Below, piece by piece: positions 48,411-59,392 of a DNA stretch of 64,000 nt. Under the pieces are notes generated by a model. It searched no databases. It was not told where the DNA came from and saw nothing but the letters and a program-made list of their open reading frames with translations. The position numbers and the translations under genes were made by a program. Origin of the DNA: Rhabdornis inornatus (taxonomy: Eukaryota; Chordata; Aves; Passeriformes; Rhabdornithidae); the NCBI GenBank assembly GCA_013397075.1, contig VWZS01000654.1, positions 1,761,231 to 1,825,230 on the forward strand, written 5' to 3'. Numbering within the stretch: position 1 is the first letter of the stretch; every line of letters starts with the position of its first letter.

Positions 48411-50945
48411 CATTCTTCTAAGGAGTTTGGGGAAGGAAAGAAGTTAATTTTTCACCCCTTTTGGTTCTAACCTGCTCAACCAGGACTGAGTGCCACCAGA
48501 ACTCCAGTTTTAAGGTCAGCAGATATGGTGTGATGGTGATATCTCTTTTCAGGATATGACTCTTTTCACTGCCTCCCTCCTGCTTCTCTCTGGTAGCCAT
48601 GGATTCAGGAGACCCACATTATCCACACATCCCATGTCTCTTATACTCTGCTAGAAAAAACAAATGCCTCTCATGGATATCCCAAGCATTTTGGTGAGCT
48701 ACAAGGGAAGGGAGAAGCATTTCCAGGTGGCACCATGGCTTGGTCCTTAGCAGCCCTCTGCATCATTCAGCATCCCTGCACCATCCCAAACACCTGCTGG
48801 CTGGGGACCTCTGAGCAATTGCTACTGGCAGACCTGGGGCTGGATCCCTGAGGCCCTGCAGCAGGGATGTAGCCATCCCAAACCACGAGCACACCCGGGT
48901 ATTGATGGTCGTTACATTTGCAGCCAACCATGCGTGTAATCCCGGAGATTCCAAATGCTGCAGGCAAACAAATAATTGTCCCACTCTGCCTGACACTGCG
49001 GCAACCCCAAATGCCTGCACACAATTCCACTTCTTGCTGTCACTGCTGCTTTTAGCAGTGCCTGATGGGCAGACAGAGGGTTCCAGCCCCATTAACACCA
49101 CCTCTGGGGATGGCACAAATAGCTGCCCTGCAATGCAGAGACCACAGCAAGAGCTGAATCAAGAAATCAGAATACACTGCACAGAAACTACCACCCAGGC
49201 AAATTTAGAAAATAAAAGCCACAAAGCCTTTGACATAAAAGATGTCCCTACTATATCTCAGGTGGAGAACATTCTCTCTCTTCTTGATAGTCATGGGCTT
49301 TACCTGCCATGCAGAGACTTGTAGCTACTGGGCAGGGGCAGATCCTCTTACAGCATTGGAGCACCACTTTCTAAATCACATCTGCAGAAGGGTTTTGAAT
49401 AATCTTGTCACCTGGCAGCCAGTAAACTCAGCTCCAGTAAACCTGGAGCCCCAAAGAAACCCATCCTGCTAAATAATTAGCCACCATTATGATTTCTACC
49501 ACAACAACTGCGCACATTTATCAGATTGCCTCTGATACACATTTCATAGGCAGCATTGTATTTGGAGGCAGCAGAAATAGCACATCTGTTTTTCCAGTTC
49601 TGCCAAAGAGCTTTCATTTTTTCCTAATAACTTGACCTCTTTGGTTTCTGGCAAAAGACAGCTAAGTAGAACACTCGCTCTCTGGATTCACTCCAGTATG
49701 GGATGAGGTCAGGACAACAAAGGAAAAAAAAAAAAAACAACAGCTGGATGGTTATGAAGCAGTGGGAAGAAACAGGGCAGGGACCAGGGCTTCTTCTTTC
49801 CTTCCCTTTAATATCCAATGGGATTTTGTTTCTGGGCGTGTTTATTCCCCAGGCAGACAGTATCACCAAAGCAGTATTTCCTGCAAGCTGCTGCTGTGGG
49901 GAACCTCCTCCAGCAGCTGACCATGCCCAGGGTGCACTTATAAATAGAACAGCCAGCTAATTCCTTCTCTGGTCGGCTGTCAGGAAATGTGAGACACAGA
50001 TCCTAGGGGTTTCCGTTGATACATTGCGTCTCCCATACCTATTCATCTTGATTTTGGCAGGGTGAGGTTCATACCCCCCACTCCCTCTTTATTTTTTCAT
50101 TTCATCACATTCTCATTACTCTATCCAGGGCTTTCTGTGCCGGGAGCTTCCACCTGCATTTTTTATTCAGTCTGCTGCCTTTTTTTCTGATCTTGAACTA
50201 TATCATCGTTAAGAAGCAAGCAGAAAAAATGCCAGTGGGGTGGGAAGAAGGTGAAAAGAGAGGAGGGATGAGGAAATGGAAAATGGGGAGAAGATATGCC
50301 AAGCACAGGAGAGACAGAAAAGCAGTCTGCATATGTTCCTCTGTTGGGATAGTTTTTCTCTCCCTGATCTCACTTTCTCCATAGCCAGAAATTCCACCTC
50401 AGGATTTGCCAAGGCAAAACTGTAGCATTTCTCTGCTGGGCCACAAAGCAAGTGTGAAATGTTCTGTTTTAATCATTTACAGAACGAAAGGAACACAACA
50501 GTCGCCATCTGATTCATATCTGCTGAAATCTAGCAGCTAAAGCTGTGGGAGAGGAGATGAAGAAAGGAAAGCGTGGTGGTTTTTTTTTCTTCTCCTGGTT
50601 AGTCACTGTTGACCTAAGACAAGAAGGACCACATCAGATTATTGCAAAGTTTAAGAGCTCCTAGTGTCCTCTCCAGTAGATGACCACAGAGAAGGTACAT
50701 AGAATATTACAAGTGCTGGTTCCTATAGTACATGATCCCATTTCCCTTCCTGAGCCAGAACTTTTAGCTGCATCATCAAGTTTGAGACCCCTTCATAGAC
50801 CTTTCTCCCATGATGTTTTCTGATCACTTTTTGAGCCCATTCGTACATTTAGCACCCTGGACATTCTGTGGCAGCAAGCTGCATGAGGAATTGTGTGCTG
50901 AGTGAAGACGTACTTCCTTTGGGCTGTTTTAAGCCTTTCCCTCTT
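48411..50945. other. Intronic or upstream stretch, no gene seen
   Basis: Single-copy DNA. Only simple features are visible: a poly-A tract near 49722-49736 and a purine-rich run at about 50216-50330. No CR1 or exon recognised. Confidence 0.5.
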
Positions 50946-51440
50946 TCACAGAATCTCAGACTGGCTGAGATCAGAAAGGGCTCTGCAGGTCATCTGTTCT
51001 AACCACCCTGCTCAGGCAGGACCACCTGGAGCCTGTTTCCCAGAACCATGTCCAGACAGCTTTGGAATAACTCCAAGGATGGAAAGTCCACAACCTCCCT
51101 GAGAAATACGTGCCAGTGCTTGGTCACTATCACAGAAAAAAACTGTTTTCTGATACTCAGAGAGAACCTCCTGTGTTTCTGTTTGTGCCCATTGGCTCTG
51201 GTCCTGGCACTGGGCACCACTGGAAAGAGTCTGATTACAGATTCTTTACAATCTTCCTACAGGTAATTATACACATTGATGAGATGCCCCAGAGCCATTC
51301 CTTCTCTATGCTGATGAGACCCAGCTCTCTCAGCTTTTGCTCACAGGAGAAGCCCCACAGTCCCTCCATCACCCTTGTGGCTCTTTGCTGGACTACATCC
51401 ACCATGTTCGTGTTTCTCTTGCACTTATTTACCTCTATGC
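50946..51440 (-). repeat. CR1 LINE 3' fragment
   Basis: On the plus strand it starts 'ttcacagaatctcagactgg' and continues 'catctgttctaaccaccctg', 'ggatggaaagtccacaacct', 'gtgcttggtcactatcacag' and 'ccattggctctggtcctggc'. This is antisense CR1 3' sequence of about 500 bp. Degraded RT sequence may run on to about 51480. Confidence 0.9.
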
Positions 51441-51799
51441 CATTCGTAATTCTTGTACTGCTACTGTACCTTCCTTTAAGCATCTCTTTTCTACCTAATT
51501 CAGCTGTATTTTACTCAGAGCCTGCTTTCATGGAAGCTGCTCTCTCCCTCACTTTTGCCTCCCTTGCTGAGTACTTCTCCAGGGAACGTCAGGAATGTTC
51601 TTACTGCACAAGGTACAGGTGAGCTATGCACTGGCTTACACAGCAGGAGACCATAGAGAGGTTTTCAAAGGCCAGGCATGGCAAAGCAGAGCACAAATCT
51701 TAGAGACAAGGAGAGAAAGAAGAGCTAGGAAGGGGTTTCCCATTCATTGTTAATTCCATCATGGGAAGCTTTGGAATCACTAAAATTTTGCAAGCATGT

Positions 51800-52230
51800 A
51801 GAAAATGAGAGTATGAGTAAGATCCAGCACAGATTCAGCAAGAACAGAGCTGTCAGACTCATCTGACCTGCTGCAATGGGATGACAAACCTGGTAGATGA
51901 ATGAGAAGGTGCAGATACTGTGTTGGTGTATAGGTGTGACTTCTGGTACTGTGTCATATGATGTCACTATATGCAAGATAGGAACACCCAGGCTACAATA
52001 AAATACAAAAAGATGGATGCATGACTGGTCAAAACTTTTCTTAGAGGTCAGTCACTCACGGTATGATGTGGTGCAAAAAACCTCTCATTAATCTGGTCCC
52101 AATCAACACTTCCACAACACAGAATCCAAGCACAGCTTTTTATATTTGCAGTTGACAGCAAGCTGGGACAAGCTGACAGAAAGCTGGGCACAGGGCTAGA
52201 GGTCAAGGAAGACATGATGACCAGGAAAAA
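51800..52230 (+). repeat. Degraded CR1 LINE reverse-transcriptase region (tentative)
   Basis: Weak plus-strand resemblance to CR1 RT coding sequence: 'agcacagattcagcaagaac', 'gtgtcatatgatgtcact' and 'atatttgcagttgacagcaa', the last matching the RT FADDTK block at DNA level. Heavily mutated; borders and even membership are uncertain. Confidence 0.4.
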
Positions 52231-53791
52231 AGGGATACACTCTACTGATCCTGCATTGGATGCCGCCTTTCAGCCCCTGCAGAGTGAGCAAGAAACTCTC
52301 AGTCTGACTCATGGAAGGCCTTTTCCCTGCTTATGCCTGCCTTTGGCTTAAATGATGGAAATCTAATTAGACACTGAGGAAACACTTCCAGGGCAGCACA
52401 GCACTGGGGTGAGTTGCCTGGGAAGGCTGCTAGGATGAGCTGGCCATGCACACAGGGTGGTGGGTGAACGGGAGCCGCTATCCCTGCCTCCAGGCAGGAG
52501 TGGGGTTTATCTGTCTTCCTGAAGTCCTGCTCAGACCTGCCTTTCTGTGATTTTTATCCTGATGATGCTTTGTTACAATATTGATGTTTTGTCTCAGCAT
52601 GTTGTTATTATAATACTCCTTTACCTGCTGCTCCTCTACTAAAAACTCCTGCTGTTCAGGTGGCTGGTTTGACCAGGGCTGGGTATTTTTGACCTGGTAT
52701 TCTTTGGTTACACAATCACTTCACACCATAAATCCAAGGTGCTATTGGGATGGTCTTGTCCTCTACCTCTCCAACCTGTGCTTGGTCATACTGCCTGTCT
52801 TACCTGGCACTGCAAACCAGACAGCCGTGCCTGACTTAGGTCAGGGGACTGATCCAGCTGAAAACTCACCAGCTGGAAGGAAGGCAAGAGGAGAAATCAT
52901 ATTTCCATTACTTGTTCTGCTATCTCCTTTGTCTGTCTCCTATATCCTTTGTCTGTCTTGTCTACCTTGGATGGAGTAATCATGTCTTGTGCTATGTTTG
53001 GAAAGCAGAGTGGAATTGTAAGGTGATATAAGCACTAGTTTGGATAATCTTTTCCAGATTGAGAGATGTCTAAACTCTTGTGCAGAGGAAAGTAGTGTCC
53101 AAGGAGTTCCTTCTAAAATTGATCACAACATGTTATTTGGGACAGGGAGCTTTTTCTTTGTCACTAAATACTAAGATCTAGAGGATTTGCCAAGGTTAGG
53201 AGAAGTGGGCACATACATGCCACTGAGGAAAGACTCCATTCAAGGAATAAGAGAAGGAAAATCTAGAGGATAAAAGGAACTGGTCTAAATTCTGTCACAG
53301 AAAATGCATTTTAAAGTTATTTGACGTCTTTTAACCACAATCAAGTAAAGAATGAGGCAGCCAAAGGAAGGCTCTTGGCTTTGTTCCCATTCCCTGTTAA
53401 GACACTCCTCGGGGTGAATGCATGTCAGAGCAGTCTCTATCCTGACACCAAGTGGAGAGAGCTCACATGGACTACTTAAAATGTGATCAAGTGTATATCC
53501 TCACTGGCAGTGACGACAACCACTCGATATGCCACCCATTCTAGAACCAGTGAGGCACCAACCAGTTTTTAAGCATTTTTGTATTTCTAGGAATTTTTTT
53601 CAAGGACATATCTCCTAGCAGCAGAAACATACATTGGAGATAGTTATACTTGATAAAAACCACTCTATTGGCTCCTGCAGTTTTACCCTCCTATCCCAAG
53701 TTTCCACCAGTGCCATATGTGGTGAGTACCCACTGGGTGCATGCGAATCATCTTTACAGGGGTCAAGGTGGGTTTCAAGAGTGGCAAGGTA
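52231..53791. other. Stretch without recognised features
   Basis: Single-copy DNA. A short direct repeat of 'tcctttgtctgtct' occurs twice near 52926-52960. No exon, RNA gene or retroelement recognised. Confidence 0.5.
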
Positions 53792-53945
53792 GTCACAGAA
53801 TCACAGAAAGGTTGAGTTTAGCAGGGACATCTGGAGTTCTTCTGGTCCAATCCCCTGCTGAAGCAGGGCTACCTACAGTCCATTTCCCAGGTCACATCTA
53901 GAGAGCTTTTGAGTGTCTCCAAGTATGGAGAATTTCTTGCCCTGA
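53792..53945 (-). repeat. CR1 LINE 3' end fragment (left arm of inverted pair)
   Basis: Plus strand 'gtcacagaatcacagaaagg' followed by 'ttgagtttagcagggacatc', 'cttctggtccaatcccctgc' and 'tttgagtgtctccaagtatg' is antisense CR1 3' sequence. It lies about 200 bp from a plus-oriented CR1. Confidence 0.85.
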
Positions 53946-54139
53946 AAATGAAGAGGAGGGTGTCTTTTCTTTGTGAGGAAGGGCCAGTGCTCGGTCATGA
54001 CAAGGTGATGCGCATTGCAGTGTGCCAGAGCAGTCCTACCATGCTGCCAAAGAGCAAGGCAGGGTACCTAGTCCTGAGACTGGCATATCTCCCAGCACAT
54101 CTTATTTCACACTTTCCAGCATGCTCTTCTCAGAAGGGG

Positions 54140-54650
54140 TTGGAAGCTGGTCAGTTCTGGGCTCCTTGTTATGAGAGAGACATGGAGCTCCTGGAGAGAT
54201 ACAGCAGAGGGCTACAAAGAGGATTAAGGGACTGGAGCACCCCTCTTACAGGGATTGGCTGAGGGCTTGTTTGGGCTTGTTCAGCCTTTTTCAGAAGAGA
54301 TGACTGAGAGGTGACCTTATCAGTGTCTGTGAGTATCTGAAGGGAGGTTGTCAAGAGGATGGAGCCAGGCTCTTCTCAATGGAGCCCGCCAATAGTACGA
54401 GCTGCAACAGGCAGAAACTGATGCACAGGAAGTTCCACCTGAATAGGAGGAAAAGCTTTACTGTGTGGGTCATCAAGCACTGGAACAGACTGCTCCTAAA
54501 GAGATTGAGGGATGTCCCTCACTGGAGATATTTTGGAACTACCTGAATGCAACTCTCTGCAACTGATGGCACTTGAGCAGGGAGGCTGAACCAGATGACC
54601 CCACTGTGGTCACTTCCATCCTTACCCATTTTGGGATTCTGTTATTTTCC
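54140..54650 (+). repeat. CR1 LINE 3' fragment (right arm of inverted pair)
   Basis: Starts in RT C-terminal coding ('gacatggagctcctggagag'), passes 'gaagttccacctgaatagga', 'gtcatcaagcactggaacag' and 'gatgtccctcactggagata', and ends 'ccagatgaccccactgtggt' with a degraded terminus 'gggattctgttattt'. Plus orientation. Confidence 0.93.
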
Positions 54651-55315
54651 CCTTTCCATGTACATCAGACCTGCAGTGCTGGGTGGCCAGATACCCTCCT
54701 TCAGAAGCTTCCCATCCTGCAGCTCAAGTCCTCACCACACCTTACCTAGAACAACTCTAACTCATCCTGAGAATCACACCTCTTTTGACTTTGACCCTGG
54801 GATTAAGGGGAGATCAGTGCCATGAGGTTTCCCCATGGATTCAGCCTCTGAAGCCTTCAGCTTCCCTTGCTCATTTGAGGTTGTTTTCTCTCCAAGTGTC
54901 TTCTCTCTTGCTTTACACATCTCTACTTCTGCTTCCCAGGTGAAGAAAAATCCTTCATCACTTAGCAAGGTTCCAGAAAGTCACAGAAACTCCAGTACCA
55001 ACTGCTGGCTAAGCCTCTCACCCCCAGCCAAGAAACGACAGCATCCTATAGTGCTCTGCACCAGAAAGATAACAGCTTTTCTCCCAGAGGAAAAAAACCT
55101 GGCATCAATTTAACACAGAAAGCTATCAAACACATCTAGTGCCAAGCTATTCCATCCCTCTGGTGGACGGCATTCAAAAACAGCACAGAAAGGAGGCACT
55201 GGTGCTGATAAATTTAAAAGCATTTAGCATCTGCCTTGTTGTTAAGTCATCTCCTAATTACTCAACATTAAAAAAAAAAAACAGGCAGAGGAAAATGTGT
55301 CATGCATGGACTTAC
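54651..55315. other. Candidate intron between 55.3-kb exon and CR1
   Basis: Single-copy DNA with no retroelement or second exon recognised. Confidence 0.45.
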
Positions 55316-55366
55316 CCAGCTGATCCAGAGCAAAGAGGGCTGGGGCACTTTCCGAGAGCTCATTGT
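55316..55366 (-). CDS. AMOTL1: Candidate AMOTL1 51-bp upstream coding exon
   Basis: A 51-bp block between an excellent acceptor ('cttcttccctcag') and an excellent donor (CTGG|GTAAGTC at 55315-55314) on the minus strand. Read as phase 1 in and phase 1 out it encodes NELSESAPALFALDQL, with a first codon completed to Asp if preceded by the 57.9-kb exon. The last base plus GC of exon 35039 gives Gly: ...ALDQLGSTSVCYKPT. Fit of both phases and both splice sites makes chance unlikely, but I cannot match the peptide to a known AMOTL1 isoform. The symmetric phase means it could be a cassette exon. Only the exon, not its use, is visible. Confidence 0.5.
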
Positions 55367-57870
55367 CTGAGGGAAGAAGAACAAATGCTAGGGAAGTCAG
55401 CTGGAGAGGTAGATGAGGACAGATGGGGTGACAACGCTGTTTTAATCACACTGCAGATAAGCACCTGCTCAGCTTGCTTCCAGTTCACCCTGACAGCTTT
55501 CATGTGTATGTTGCAGGTTTTCTTTTAATTCAGCTGTTACTGAAAAAATGTCAGAACCAGCTCAAGACAGAGGCTTGTCACGATGAACCCTGAAGAGCGG
55601 AAGTTCCACTGCCCCATCTCTAACCTCCCTGGGATCCCTGGCAGTGCTCCCCTTTTTGTCCATACCACAGCCCTTCAGTCCCTTTCTTCTATTTACCCAG
55701 TGCCCAGGGCATGGCCAGGAGCACCCTGCCTGCAGCAAAGCTTTCCTGTATGCTACAGTCTCCTTCAACAACAGCAGCTGGAGAAGGTTTAACCAGTAGG
55801 AGCGAGAATTATTCAGAGGCTGACCAAACCTTTGAGTCATCTAATAACAGCACTGCAGTAACTCAGTGCCTGTGACAGGTGAGACCACGGGCTCTGGAAA
55901 TCCCTGAGCTGGTGGCATCTCTCGCCAAAAACGTGTAGGGGTTTATTTTGCATCCCATAAATGAGCCCACCCAATCTTGTCTGCTCCCAGCTGCAGAGCA
56001 CAACACACACAGATCCCTCACTGCCAGTAAGATCCACAACCACACAGGAACGTGTGACCAAATGTTGAATTCCATTTTTGCCTTATAGTTTGTGGGGATT
56101 TTGCTATTTTCAGACATTTCTTGCAATGTCAAAAGTGCTGCTAAACTGGAAAACCCAATGCAAATTTAAAAAAAAAAATTGCAGAGGGTGGGGGGTTTTG
56201 TGGTGGTTTTTTTTCTTCCCGTTTACAATGCATGGCATTTTTTCAGTGAATGGGCTTGGCCTAAAATACTTTTGGTCTGGAATCTGTGGATCTCTGTATT
56301 CCTAGGGATTCCAGGAGGGCATTTGAGAAGGGCAGGGGCATGACGCTCTACAGCAATCCCATACCTGTGCCCTAAGAGATCTTGCTCCCTGTTATAAAAT
56401 GCTCTTAGACCCAGCAGTTAGAAATAGTTGTGAGCCATGAGTTTCAGATAGCAACGGGCTGCACACAGTTGTTCAACTGGTTCAGATTTCTATGAACTCC
56501 TGATGGCAGTGATTCTGTCATCCTCTACTTGACAGACACAAGCACAGTGCAATCCTGAAATCTAAAGGCATTTAACCAATACTGGTATAAACAATAACAC
56601 AGATCATGCACATAGCAAAGACTTTTAGCAAACAATAGAAGCAGAGATCGTTCTAATGGGGAAGAAGAGTGGACTGCAGCAAGCATCCCTGTGCTGTTCC
56701 CGTGGAGCCACCCTGGGCTGGGTACCTGCAGAAGCAACAGATGTTCTATCATAAGGATGTTGCCCAGTGGTGCTTTGCTGGGGGATATTGAACCCAGGGC
56801 TCAAAAGCATAAATCTACTTATGGGTTCAAAAGCATAAAGCTACTTATGTAATTCAGCTCTCACAGAAAAGGAGGCGATGCCATGTCTTGGTTTGTCCCT
56901 TTCCCTTCCCCCAGCATCTGGGCTATGAGTGGGAAGCCAAGGGAAACAGATGGAGATAAGGGAGCGCTTTACCAAAGCAAAGTGTTTCCGTTCCCAAGGT
57001 GCTGCCATCTGGAAGGCTGTGGGTTTGTTTTGGTTTTAGTCTGGGGCACAACACATCCCAGACAAAGAAGGAACTCTGCCCAGGGAGGGACAGCTTGGGC
57101 TGGCCCAGGGGACAGGGACCTCTGGTAAAAAAGATGACCTGAGGCTAAGCGAGGAGCACTTGTGGCTGCTCCTGCTAAATGTTCAAATGGGGCTTAAAAA
57201 GCAAGTAAGAGCAGCTGACTGGAGATTAGGCAGACACGAATTGATAGAGGAAAAAGGACTGCTGACTACTTCTCATTGCATCTGCACCAAGTGCTTTCCT
57301 GAAACAGGGAATTTCTAGAGAGCAGTGAACTCTAGACTTGAGTCTTGTGTCTGGCTAAGGTGGGCTGAAGCCATGAACAACCCTTGCACAGAGCCCCAGT
57401 TGGGGCAGCCCCCCTGTCATTGCCAGGATAGCATGTATCCCTGCAGCCAATCTAAACTGTCCCACACAAATATTACTGAAGAGAATATTTTATCAGCTCT
57501 CCTGTCACTCCTTCCCAGCCATGGTCATCTGCAGAGTCCTACTTGTGGAGAGTGAGGGTGGTTAAATCTAGCACAAGTGGCACTTTGACTGGCCAAAATA
57601 TGGGTGTTGGGACCTTTTTTCTTTCCTTTCTTTTCCTTTTTTTTTGGAGTCCACTCCAAAGAAGGAAAACAAGCCACAGACCAAGTGAGTGTGTCAGTGT
57701 GATAGTTTGGATCTGACCTTTCCCACCTTCATACCAAGTACTGCCTGGCTCTGGACGTAGCCCAGCAAAACCCCTGGGACCACTGCAAGCACAGTGAATG
57801 GCAGCAGCACATTGGGAAGGCTTCTCAGCACTTTCACTGGGTGGATTAAGAGCCAGCAATAATATCCTAC
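55367..57870. other. Candidate intron between the 57.9- and 55.3-kb exons
   Basis: A 2.5-kb stretch. It holds a 26-bp tandem duplication at 56801-56849 and a poly-A/poly-G patch near 56167-56215. No other gene evidence. Confidence 0.45.
56801..56849. repeat. 26-bp tandem duplication
   Basis: 'tcaaaagcataaatctactt' at 56801 is repeated as 'tcaaaagcataaagctactt' at 56827 (one mismatch), followed by 'atg' in both. Confidence 0.93.
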
Positions 57871-57955
57871 CTCCTTTCACATTGGAAAAGGGGTGGATCC
57901 CACCATGAGACAACCAGTTTGTTTCATCCAGCTTCCAGTTTTCACCAGCGTCCAT
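57871..57955 (-). CDS. AMOTL1: Candidate AMOTL1 upstream first coding exon (MDAGENW...)
   Basis: An ATG at 57955 with G at -3 and G at +4 opens MDAGENWKLDETNWLSHGGI then HPFSNVKG and one further base, ending at a donor GGAG|GTAGGAT (57870-57869): phase 1. It joins in frame to the 51-bp candidate (giving ..NVKGDNELSES..) or directly to exon 35039 (..NVKGGSTSVCY..). An acceptor ('ggttattccccag') at 58008-58007 would start a 136-bp exon with 51 bp of 5' UTR; alternatively the transcription start may be here. The peptide is Trp-rich and hydrophilic, unlike the low-complexity chance frames nearby. No homologue is recalled, so assignment rests on splice logic. Confidence 0.45.
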
Positions 57956-58006
57956 CTCTGATCCGCAGCATCAAAGATCTGCTTGCAATGGCTCCTGCTG
58001 CTCTCT

Positions 58007-58829
58007 CTGGGGAATAACCAAAAGATATTCTGAGCATCTGCCATGCTGCTAGACTGTAGCCAGCTGCTGAGAAGCTCACCTCAGCAGAGAAAAATCTTGT
58101 CAATATTTCAGGAAAAAAAGAAAATAACTTTTAAAAAATTAGAGGAAAAACCTACATGGCTCATAGGGAAATCTTGGACCAAGGAGTTGCTGACTCTGCT
58201 CGACTTACCACATCAAGAAGCCTCCCCACTGCATCAAAAGGCCACCAACACTTGGACCTCTTAAATTTCTGTAATCAGTCTGACCAACACTTAGAAGTTC
58301 CTAATTCATCATGATACTTGCAGGGATGGTGCTTTGCTTCTGAGTGGAGTGATGTTTCACAAAGACATCCGTCAGGGATGTATGTCTTGGCTTTACAGGT
58401 CCAGCCATCAGGTCCTGGAAGGTAAGGGGACTGGGCAGGCTTGCTGGCCCTTGTTCCCACATCCCAGCTCCTCCATGGATGGGAGTTGCAGGCTGGAAGT
58501 TGCAGTCAGATATACATTCCAAGGCAATGCTACTGCTGGCCACTTGGCTTTCACAGCTGCCCCAGCCACGAAGTGGTGGCTGTGAGCCACCAGGGAAGGA
58601 TGGGGATTATTGAGCAGTTAACACAGGAGGTCTCCACCCTAAAAAGTTCCTTTCTGGTGTAGACACTAAATTATTTTCCTGACGATCAGTCATTCAGTGC
58701 AACCCACAGGTTTGTTGCACTTGGGAATCCCCATGGAGACATTTTCCTTACATTGACTCCTTGGACTTGTGCATCTGGGCAATCCCAGATGTGAGCAAAG
58801 ACTCTGAGAATAACTCATGGAGAGCAGTC
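58007..58829. other. Upstream flank or 5' intron, nothing recognised
   Basis: No CpG enrichment, no retroelement and no supported exon. A possible minus-strand donor (CTGAG|GTGAGC near 58080) could end a further upstream non-coding exon, but nothing else supports it. Confidence 0.4.
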
Positions 58830-59392
58830 CTGTGGAGGACTTGAGGTCCTCATGGATGAAAAGCTGGACATGAGCCAATGGTGTGTGCTCAGCCCAGAAA
58901 GACAACCTCATCCTGGGCTGCATCCAAAGCAGTGTGGGCAGCAGGGGAGGGAGGGGATTCTGCCCCTCTGCTCTGCTGAGACCCCACCTGCAGTGCTGTG
59001 TCCAGTTGTGGGGTTCCCAGCACAAGAAGGACATGGACCTGTTGGAATGAGGCAAAAGGAGGGCCCTGAAGATGATCAGAGGACTGGAGCATCTCTCCTG
59101 TGAAGATGGCCTGGAGAAGGCTCCAAGGAGACCATGTAACACCTTCCAGTACCTAAAGGTGGCTTATAAAAAGGTTTAGATTAGATATTAGGAGGAAGTT
59201 ATTTACTGTGAGAGTGGCAAGGCACTGCAACACATTGCCCAGCTGGAAGTCTTCAAGACCAGACTGGATGGTGCTTTGAGCAACCTGGTCTAGTGGGTGG
59301 CACCCATGCCCAGAGCAGGGGTGCTGGAACTAGATGATATTTAAGGTCCCTTCAAAACCAAGCAATTCTATGATTCTATGGTTCTATGATCC
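58830..59392 (+). repeat. CR1 LINE 3' fragment with intact terminus
   Basis: Contains 'gatgaaaagctggacatgag', 'atcctgggctgcatccaaag', 'cccctctgctctgctgagac' and 'aagaaggacatggacctgtt' (RT C-terminus at DNA level), then the 3' UTR. It ends with the octamer-type tail 'attctatgattctatggt' 'tctatgat'. The open frames overlapping it on both strands derive from this element. Confidence 0.95.

Larger units (their letters stand above)
1..58006 (-). other. AMOTL1: AMOTL1 gene body (5' and internal part; 3' end beyond left edge)
   Basis: Span of the gene as inferred from its exons. The translated exons follow the order of vertebrate AMOTL1 and resemble it more closely than AMOT or AMOTL2. For example the motif RTEGRPTVNRANSGQAHKDE and the N-terminal tail SPVPVLED are AMOTL1-type. 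The protein is a scaffold at tight junctions and actin filaments; family members bind YAP/TAZ through PPxY motifs, are phosphorylated by LATS kinases and are degraded after tankyrase/RNF146 action. Phases along the certain exons, in transcript order (entry-exit), are 1-1, 1-2, 2-0, 0-1, 1-1, 1-0 and 0-0. Each junction restores an open frame. The left boundary is the window edge. The right boundary depends on the candidate exon at 57.9 kb, so the span beyond 45.7 kb is tentative. Confidence 0.85.

Noticed and set aside
55316..55366. Reading the 51-bp exon from its internal ATG (MSSRKVPQP...)
   Set aside because: That frame ends in phase 0 and cannot join the phase-1 acceptor at 35039. The phase 1-1 reading fits both neighbours.
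58690..59142. 150-codon minus-strand open frame
   Set aside because: It overlaps the plus-oriented CR1 copy and is antisense translation of the LINE.
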